Shown in pieces: positions 53,762 through 64,000 of a stretch of DNA of 64,000 bases. Position 1 is the stretch's first letter. The number at the start of each line of letters is the position of its first letter. Position numbers and translations under genes: made by a program. The notes beneath the pieces are model-generated. The model did no database searches. It had not been told where the DNA came from and was given only the letters and a program-made list of their open reading frames with translations. The stretch is from Nonomuraea guangzhouensis (GTDB lineage: Bacteria > Actinomycetota > Actinomycetes > Streptosporangiales > Streptosporangiaceae). The stretch spans positions 186,001 through 250,000 of the forward strand of contig NZ_JAHKRM010000018.1 in assembly GCF_019396345.1 (NCBI RefSeq). Direction: 5' to 3'.

Positions 53762-55098
53762 TCAGCTCTGTGAACTGTGTTGAGTCAGGCGGACGTTCTT
53801 GAGCGCCACCAGCAGCCCCGCGCCGAGCAACAGGATCGGCACCAGCCAGGCGAACACCCCGGTGACGGCCCCCGAGAACGCGACCTGAGTGGCGTGCCGC
53901 GCCGCCTCCGGCAAGGCCTGGATGGCCTCGGGCGTGACCGACGCCTGCCCCACCCCTAACCGCCCAGTGAACACGGCGCCCAGCACCGAGACGCCCACCG
54001 CCCCGCCGATGCCACGCGCGAAGGTGACCGCCGAGGTGGCCGCTCCCCTGTCGGCCACGGGCGTGGTCGTCTGCACGGCCAGCAGCAGGTTCTGCAGCAC
54101 CATGCCGAGCCCGGCGCCGAACAGCACCATGTACGCGCTGGAGGCGAACGTGCTCGTCCCGAGGTCCATGGTCGAGAACAACGCCGCCGCGACGGCCGCG
54201 AGCAGCGTGCCCGGAACAGCGGCAGGAACGTGGCCGCGCCCAGCATGGCCGTGGCCAGCAGCGTCACCGCCGCCGCCCCGAGCGTGAACGTCCGGTCACG
54301 GAACAGCCGCAACGGCAGCACCGGCTCCGCCGCGGTCCGCTCGACCAGCACGAACAGCGCGGTCAGCAGCACCGCCCCCGCGCCGAGCCCGATGATGAGC
54401 GGCGAGGACCAGGCGTAGGAGGTGCCGGCCCAGGAGGCGAGCAGCGTCAGGCAGGTGAGGACGCCGGAGATCAGCGCGGCCCCGAGCCAGTCCACGCGGT
54501 GCGGCGACGTGCGGCGCGGCAGCCGCAGCACGGCGAAGGCCACGGCCAGCGCGATGGCGCCGAGCGGGAGGTTGATGTAGAAGATCCACCGCCACGAGAC
54601 GTGCTCGGTGAGATAGCCGCCGATGATCGGCCCGGCGATCGAGGCCACGCCGAAGACGGCGCCGAAGATGCCCTGGAACTTGGCCCGTTCGCGCGGTGTG
54701 GCGAGGTCGGCCGAGATCGCCATGGTCAGCACCATGAGCCCGCCCGCGCCGATGCCCTGGAAGGCCCGGAACAGAATGAGCTGCGTCATGGACCGCGCGA
54801 TCCCGCACAAAGCGGAGCCGATGAGGAACAGCACGATGGCCGACAGGTAGAGGCGACGGCGGCCGTACATGTCGCTGAGCTTGCCGTAGAGGGGCGTGAC
54901 GATGCCGCTGGTCAGGGCGAATGCCGTGACCAGCCAGGAGAGGTCGGCCAGGCCGTGGAGCTCGCCCACGATGGTGGGCATGGCGGTCGCCACGACCGTC
55001 TGGTCGATGGCGGCCAGGAACATTATCAGCATGAGCGAGCCCATGCTGATCCAAAGGTGCCGTTGTGGTGGGGACTCGGGGACGGTTGTCGATAGCAT
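53762..55098 (-). pseudogene. DHA2-type MFS drug exporter, broken by internal deletion
   Basis: The N-terminal part (about residues 1-290, frame starting ATG 55098) is a clear EmrB/QacA-type exporter (DQTVVATAMPTIVGELHG; GKLSDMYGRRRLY). After MLGAATFLPLF the frame turns into Arg/Cys-rich nonsense. The true C-terminal part resumes in another frame (53762-54181 and just before: GTLLAAVAAALFSTMDLGTS, then VLFGAGLGMVLQNLLLAVQ). By family comparison about 45 residues around TM9-10 are missing at about 54230, joined at the shared bases TTCC. The protein is therefore probably inactive. The TetR gene upstream is intact. Confidence 0.85.
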
Positions 55099-55206
55099 GG
55101 ATCGACTCCTTGCTTCTTTCGCGAGGGCAGGAGGAATCGGCGGCGATCGGGGGTGCCACCCCGGTCGCCGCTCTCTGTGGGTTGTGTGTGGATCGTTGCG
55201 TGTGGC

Positions 55207-55788
55207 TCAGAGTCCGTGTTCGAGCAGCGTGAACGCCTCGTCGAGCAGCTCTTCGACCGGCTCGCCCGTGTCCAGTGACTCCTGGATGGCCGAGATCATC
55301 GCCCCGAACGATCCGATGACCAGCAGCCTGGCGTGCAGCCCGCTCTTGATGCCCGGCTGCCGCCTGACGATGTCGAGGGTCTGCTCCATGACCTTCGACT
55401 GGCCGATGGCCCTGGCCTTGGCGGACAGCTCCGGGTGACGGTTGTGCAGCTCTATGAACGGCTGCATCTCCTCCCACACTGGCCGCTTCCGGACGCCGAG
55501 CTCCTTCGACACCGCTTTCAGCGACTGGAAGACCGGCTCGTCGTCGGGCCGAGCCTGGAGCAACTCCATCAGCTCTTCGGACTGCCAGACGGGCTCCATG
55601 ACGAGCGCTTCGTCCTTCGAGGCGAAGTAGTTGAAGAACGTGCGCGGCGAGATGTCAGCCGCCGCGCTGATGGCCTCCACGGTCGCGGCCTCGGGCCCGC
55701 CGTCGAGCGCCATCCGAACGGCGACCCTCCGGATGACCTGCCGCTTCTCCCGCCGCCGCCGCTCCCGCCGCTCCTGCGGACTCTCCAT
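55207..55788 (-). CDS. TetR-family regulator of the MFS gene
   Basis: A 193-residue regulator with an N-terminal HTH (ISAAADISPRTFFNYFASKDE) and an all-helical ligand domain. I chose ATG 55788 (MESPQERRERR); a further upstream ATG at 55824 is possible. It lies 108 bp upstream of the MFS gene on the same strand, the usual layout for an exporter repressor. The dyad TTGCA-N5-TGCAA at 55810-55824 lies over its own promoter, so it is probably autoregulated. Confidence 0.92.
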   Translation of the reverse strand: MESPQERRERRRREKRQVIRRVAVRMALDGGPEAATVEAISAAADISPRTFFNYFASKDEALVMEPVWQSEELMELLQARPDDEPVFQSLKAVSKELGVRKRPVWEEMQPFIELHNRHPELSAKARAIGQSKVMEQTLDIVRRQPGIKSGLHARLLVIGSFGAMISAIQESLDTGEPVEELLDEAFTLLEHGL

Positions 55789-55793
55789 ACCGT

Positions 55794-55824
55794 GCACTCT
55801 ACGCAAGACTTGCACAGTCTGCAA
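55794..55824 (-). promoter_or_regulatory. TetR promoter and operator
   Basis: On the minus strand TTGCAG (-35) and TAGAGT (-10) stand 17 bp apart. The dyad TTGCA-N5-TGCAA (55810-55824) covers the -35 box. Confidence 0.6.
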
Positions 55825-55868
55825 CGATTACACAGGATGCAATTCTTGCGGGGTATGCAAAAGAGCAG

Positions 55869-55980
55869 GCATGGCCAAGTGGGCGCACGTCACGGCGCCC
55901 AGCCCCGTAAACCGCAGGAGCGTGCCCCTGGACGGAGCCCGGCCACGTATGGCGGGTGGGGCCCACCGGGCTGGCCGTAA
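55869..55980 (+). repeat. Dispersed 110-bp repeat, copy C
   Basis: Carries GCGCACGTCACGGCG, GGAGCGTGCCCCTGGAC, GGCGGGTGGGGCCCACCGGG and CTGGCCGTAA, matching copies A and B. It lies between the TetR promoter and the gltD terminator, so all three copies are intergenic. Confidence 0.85.
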
Positions 55981-56008
55981 AGGAGAAAAGGCCGTAAAGG
56001 AGAAAAGA

Positions 56009-56041
56009 AAGCGCCCGCCCGGGCGAGCCGGACGGGCGCTT
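56009..56041 (-). terminator. Terminator of gltBD operon
   Basis: Stem AAGCGCCCG...CGGGCGCTT with inner CCGG/CCGG pairing; on the minus strand it is followed by TTTCTTTTCTCC. It lies 31 bp after the gltD stop. Confidence 0.85.
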
Positions 56042-56072
56042 CCGAAAACGGACGCGTCAAAAAGCAGACGGA

Positions 56073-57542
56073 TCAGACAAGCGGTCTCGCTGTCGGAAGG
56101 ATCGGGTACGGCAGCGAGGTCTCGCCGGAGAGGAACCGGTCCACTCCGGAGGCGGCCGCGCGGCCCTCAGCGATCGCCCAGACGATCAGCGACTGCCCGC
56201 GGCCCATGTCGCCGGCCACGAACACCCCCTCGACCTTGGACATGTACGACTTGTCGCGAGCCACATTGCCCCGCGCGTCGTAGAAGCCGTCCACAGCGAG
56301 GTCTTCCAGCAGCGCGCCCTTCTCCGGGCCGAGGAAGCCCATCGAGAGGGTGACGAGCTCGGCCGGGATCTCCCGCTCGGTGCCCGGGATCGGCTTGAAG
56401 CCGTTCTGCGGCCCCTCGACCTCGACCAGCCGCAATGCGCGGATATTTCCGGACTCGTCGCCGACGAACTCGGTCGTCGAGACCGCGTACACCCGCGCGC
56501 CCCCGCCGTCCTCCAGCTCCTCGTGCGCGCTCTCCATCTTGAACAGGATGGGGAACGTCGGCCACGGCTGGTTGCCGGCCCGCACGGCCGGCGGCTGCGG
56601 CATGATCTCCAGCTGGGTGACCGATGCGGCCCCTTGCCGGATCGCGGTGCCGATGCAGTCGGCCCCGGTGTCGCCGCCGCCGATGACCACGACGTGCTTG
56701 CCCTTGGCCGAGATCGGGGACTCGTCGAGGTCGCCCTCCTGCACCTTGTTCGACAGGGGCAGGTACTCCATCGCCTGGTAGACGCCGCCCAGCTCGCGCC
56801 CGGTGATCGACAGGTCGCGCCACTGCGTGGCCCCGCCCGCCAGCACCACCGCGTCGAACTCCGCGCGCAGCTGAGCCGCCGTGATGTCGACGCCGACGTT
56901 CACCCCGGTGCGGAACTCGGTGCCCTCGGCCCGCATCTGGTCCAGGCGCCGCTCGATGTGGCGCTTCTCCATCTTGAACTCGGGGATGCCGTAACGCAGC
57001 AGGCCGCCGATGCGGTCCGCGCGCTCGAACACCACCACGTCGTGACCCGCCCTGGTCAGCTGCTGGGCCGCGGCCAGCCCGGCGGGACCCGAGCCGACGA
57101 CCGCGACCTTCTTGCCCGTCTTGACCAGGGCCGGCTGCGGGGTCACCCAGCCCTCGTCGAACGCGCGGTCGATGATCTCGACCTCGACCCGCTTGATCGC
57201 CACCGGGTCGGAGTTGATGCCGAGCACGCACGCCGCCTCACACGGCGCCGGGCAGAGCCGGCCGGTGAACTCCGGGAAGTTGTTCGTGGCGTGCAGCCGC
57301 TCGATCGCCTCCCGCCAGTCGGTGCGGTAGACGAGGTCGTTCCACTCGGGGATGAGGTTCCCGAGCGGGCACCCGTTGTGGCAGAACGGGATGCCGCAGT
57401 CCATGCAGCGAGCCGCCTGCTTGGTCAGCTTGTCCTGGGAGAAGTCCTGGTAGACCTCCCGCCAGTCGCCGATGCGGACGTCGATGGGGCGGCGCGCGGG
57501 CAGCTCCCGGTCGTGCGTGAGAAAACCCTTGGGGTCAGCCAT
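56073..57542 (-). CDS. gltD: Glutamate synthase small (beta) subunit
   Basis: Supplies electrons from NADPH through FAD and 4Fe-4S clusters to GltB. The 489-residue protein has the N-terminal cysteine cluster (CMDCGIPFCHNGCPLGN), a second Cys set (LCPAPCEAAC), the FAD-binding GSGPAGLAAAQQL and the NADPH-binding GGGDTGADCIGT. It begins 14 nt after gltB, so both are one operon ending at the 56009 terminator. Confidence 0.97.
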   Translation of the reverse strand: MADPKGFLTHDRELPARRPIDVRIGDWREVYQDFSQDKLTKQAARCMDCGIPFCHNGCPLGNLIPEWNDLVYRTDWREAIERLHATNNFPEFTGRLCPAPCEAACVLGINSDPVAIKRVEVEIIDRAFDEGWVTPQPALVKTGKKVAVVGSGPAGLAAAQQLTRAGHDVVVFERADRIGGLLRYGIPEFKMEKRHIERRLDQMRAEGTEFRTGVNVGVDITAAQLRAEFDAVVLAGGATQWRDLSITGRELGGVYQAMEYLPLSNKVQEGDLDESPISAKGKHVVVIGGGDTGADCIGTAIRQGAASVTQLEIMPQPPAVRAGNQPWPTFPILFKMESAHEELEDGGGARVYAVSTTEFVGDESGNIRALRLVEVEGPQNGFKPIPGTEREIPAELVTLSMGFLGPEKGALLEDLAVDGFYDARGNVARDKSYMSKVEGVFVAGDMGRGQSLIVWAIAEGRAAASGVDRFLSGETSLPYPILPTARPLV

Positions 57543-57556
57543 CGGTTACGCCTCCC

Positions 57557-62065
<4,509 letters not shown>

Positions 62066-62276
62066 TGAATCCCTCCCGTCGTCATCGTCTGTCAAGAACT
62101 GCTCTACAGGCGGGGACGACGTTGGCCCTGCTGCGTGTGGGTAGAGGTTACAACACCCTGCCGGAATAGTTCCCGCCTGGTCCGCATTGCGAACATTGGC
62201 GACAATCCCGACATCCGGACTGCTATGTCCCAAACACCGGACCGGGGGCCCGGAATTCCCTCGATAGGGTTGGGCC

Positions 62277-63809
62277 ATGGACCGTGACGGGGTGGAACGC
62301 CTGCTCGACGAGGCCGGAGTCGACGGCAGGCGGCTGCGGCACGCCCTGACCCTCCTGTGCGACGGGCAGTGGTGGACCCTGGCCGATCTGGTCAGGGAGA
62401 CGGCCACGTCCCGGCGGACGATCGAGGCGCTGCTACGCGAGGTCTCGCCGGAGCGTTCCGGCGACAGATTCCGGGTGCCGCTCGCGCACACGCCCGACTT
62501 CCAGGACCTGCTGGCCATGGCCCCGCCGCCGGAGGATCCGGTGGCCCACCTGCTCCCCCACTACGCGCCGGTGCTGGAGCGGCTGCGCCGCCTCATCGAC
62601 GAGGCGCCACGCGCCCGCCACGCGCTGGACCACGTGGCCGCCACCCCGGAGACCGTGCTGCGCAGGGCGTTGCTGCTCGGCGCCCGCTTCTGGCTGCGCG
62701 GCGCGAAGCTGCTGTGCGTGGGCGACCACGACCTCACCTCGCTGGCGGTCAAACTGGTCCACCCCGAGACCGACGTCACCGTGGTCGACGTGGACGAGCG
62801 CATCCTGGCCTACCTCGACGCCCAGGATCTGGGCGTACAGACCCGGTGGGCCGATCTGCGGCTGTCGCTGCCGCCGTCGGCCCGCGGCCACGACCTGGCC
62901 ATCACCGACCCGCCGTACACGCCGGAGGGGATCGGGCTGTTCGTGGCGCGCGCGGTCGAGGGGCTGAAGGACGACGGGCGGGTCCTGCTGGCGTACGGGG
63001 CGAGCGAGCGCACCCCGATGCTCGCCCTGAAGGTCCAGGACTCCCTCTCCGCGCTCAACCTCGCGTATGAAGCTATTTACCCAGATTTCAATCGTTATTT
63101 TGGGGCGGAAGCCATCGGCTCCGCCGCCGACCTCTACATCCTGCGGCCCACCACCAAGACCCGCCCCGCCGTCACCGCCCGCCTCGACCGCCTGACCACC
63201 GCCATCTACACCCAGGGCCCCCAGTCGATCGAGTCCACCGGCTCCCCGGCGGCTGCCGGTGGGCCTGGCGAGGCCGACCTGCTGGTGGGCGACTGGCCGA
63301 AGGAGCTGCCGCAGCCGCGGGTGAAGCTGTCCACGTGGCTGGCCAAGCCCTACGCCGCCGCGGTGGAGCGGGTCGCGATCGCACTGCCCGCCGGCCTTGA
63401 GGCGGCGCTCCCCCGCGTCCTGCTGGCCACGCGCGCCGCCCGGGTGCGGGTGCTGCTGTCCGCCCCGTCTTCTCTCCCGGACGCGCTGAGGCCCGTCTAC
63501 GAGCTGACGTCCGACGGCAGCGTGCTGGACGCGGTACGCCTCCCGCAGCCGATCGGCGACGAGGCCACGGTGCTGCGGCGGATCCTCGACAACGGGCACG
63601 GCAAGCTGGCCAACACCTGGCGCGAAGGGCTCATCGCGGTGGCCCGCTCCCAGGGCACCACACTCACGAAGAACGACGCCCGCTCCCTGATCCGGCAAGC
63701 GGCCCCCTGGGCCGAGGGCGTCACCCCCCTGGAGACCCCCCTGCACCGCCTCGCCGACCTCCCCACCACGGTCTCCGCCACGGTCACGGCCCTGTCCAAA
63801 GCCACCTGA
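62277..63809 (+). CDS. BpsA-like branched polyamine synthase / methyltransferase-fold protein
   Basis: A 510-residue protein. N-terminal winged-HTH-like segment (about 1-70; WWTLADLVRETATSRRTIEA), then a Rossmann aminopropyltransferase domain of the BpsA (N4-bis(aminopropyl)spermidine synthase) family: LLCVGDHDLTSLAV, DVDERILAYL and catalytic ITDPPYTPEGIGLF. Archaeal BpsA is about 350 residues; here a C-terminal extension of about 170 residues follows. A 50-bp patch at 63064-63112 uses AT-ending codons, unlike the rest. It is divergent from gltB. Reaction inferred from family. Confidence 0.85.
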   Translation: MDRDGVERLLDEAGVDGRRLRHALTLLCDGQWWTLADLVRETATSRRTIEALLREVSPERSGDRFRVPLAHTPDFQDLLAMAPPPEDPVAHLLPHYAPVLERLRRLIDEAPRARHALDHVAATPETVLRRALLLGARFWLRGAKLLCVGDHDLTSLAVKLVHPETDVTVVDVDERILAYLDAQDLGVQTRWADLRLSLPPSARGHDLAITDPPYTPEGIGLFVARAVEGLKDDGRVLLAYGASERTPMLALKVQDSLSALNLAYEAIYPDFNRYFGAEAIGSAADLYILRPTTKTRPAVTARLDRLTTAIYTQGPQSIESTGSPAAAGGPGEADLLVGDWPKELPQPRVKLSTWLAKPYAAAVERVAIALPAGLEAALPRVLLATRAARVRVLLSAPSSLPDALRPVYELTSDGSVLDAVRLPQPIGDEATVLRRILDNGHGKLANTWREGLIAVARSQGTTLTKNDARSLIRQAAPWAEGVTPLETPLHRLADLPTTVSATVTALSKAT

Positions 63810-63837
63810 CCCCGGCCCGCTCCCGCAGACGTTCGTC

Positions 63838-63972
63838 CCGCAGATGTCAGGTCCGCGCACGCCAGACCCCTGGATGTCAGACCTGCGCGCGTCAGACCTC
63901 TGGACGTCAGACCCCCGACGTGCAAGCCTGCGCGCGTCAGACCCGTCCACGTCAGACCTGGGGGCGTCAGGT
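63838..63972 (+). repeat. Degenerate 16-17 bp minisatellite
   Basis: About eight imperfect copies of a unit built on GTCAGACC, with alternating GCGCGC and CTGGAC flanks, lie after the BpsA-like gene. No spacer-like unique DNA separates them. Confidence 0.8.
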
Positions 63973-64000
63973 CGCCGCGACCACGCGTTTCTGGATGATG
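63967..64000 (-). CDS. Possible 3' end of a leftward gene
   Basis: A minus-strand frame entering from the right edge ends IIQKRVVAAT then TGA at 63967-63969. It is too short to assign; composition at the edge is more codon-like than the repeats beside it. Confidence 0.3.
   Translation of the reverse strand, partial: IIQKRVVAAT

Noticed and set aside
63838..63972. CRISPR array
   Set aside because: Repeat units are degenerate and directly abut one another; there are no unique spacers and no cas genes in the window.

Overview
The window is about 70% GC DNA with actinobacterial gene content: a UvrB/CoaE/RpsA/PolA backbone, a PdtaR-type ANTAR regulator, an actinobacterial-type gltBD, a PolA whose proofreading domain has lost its acidic motif, and many GTG/TTG starts. 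From memory, the order uvrB - coaE - rpsA - polA - liv operon - pdtaR - pyk - gltDB is conserved in Streptomyces and relatives. Gene style and content fit the Streptosporangiales (for example Nonomuraea), but I cannot prove the genus from sequence alone.

Layout. 1-2000: uvrB, reading off the left edge. 2000-22000: a block of accessory genes wedged between uvrB and coaE. It holds an IS200/IS605 element (tnpA, tnpB, terminal hairpins) beside a damaged gene; an ABC-2 exporter operon that includes its own XRE regulator; two SPFH (band 7) proteins with Spo0M; a secreted PIG-L deacetylase; a coupled three-gene unit (two-TM protein, cupin, inositol-monophosphatase-like enzyme); an MmpS-like lipoprotein; an ArsB/SLC13-type transporter; and a 1855-residue STAND protein (TIR, degenerate calcineurin-like phosphoesterase, NACHT, pentapeptide repeats, about 15 WD40 units). 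22000-31100: coaE, a GNAT, a decayed small gene, an SDR/MerR divergent pair, rpsA, a polysaccharide deacetylase, polA and a hotdog thioesterase. 31100-41100: a candidate structured RNA with terminator, then livH-livM-livG-livF and three paralogous LivK lipoproteins. 41200-42600: pdtaR, a tRNA with a leucine anticodon but a short variable loop, and an ACT-domain protein. 42600-48400: small accessory genes (lipoprotein, small secreted protein, N-terminally short AraC protein, DinB-like protein, SDR, LysR). 48500-64000: dapD, a repeat-rich intergenic region, pyk, DUF2784 protein, subtilase, a broken MFS exporter with its TetR regulator, gltD-gltB, a BpsA-like aminopropyltransferase, and a minisatellite at the right edge.

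How the genes work together. The liv genes form a complete branched-chain amino acid (or related) ABC importer with three alternative binding proteins. gltB-gltD give glutamate synthase; dapD, pyk and coaE are central metabolism. The uvrB-coaE interval looks like an accessory-gene site. Its strongest candidate system is the TIR-NACHT-WD40 protein, in which nearly all metal ligands of the phosphoesterase domain have been lost while a TIR domain sits at the N terminus, suggesting an exchanged effector. Other items worth a look are the unclassified RNA upstream of livH, the short-arm CAA tRNA, a 110-bp dispersed repeat in three copies, and the deletion-inactivated MFS gene. No CRISPR array, rRNA or prophage was seen.
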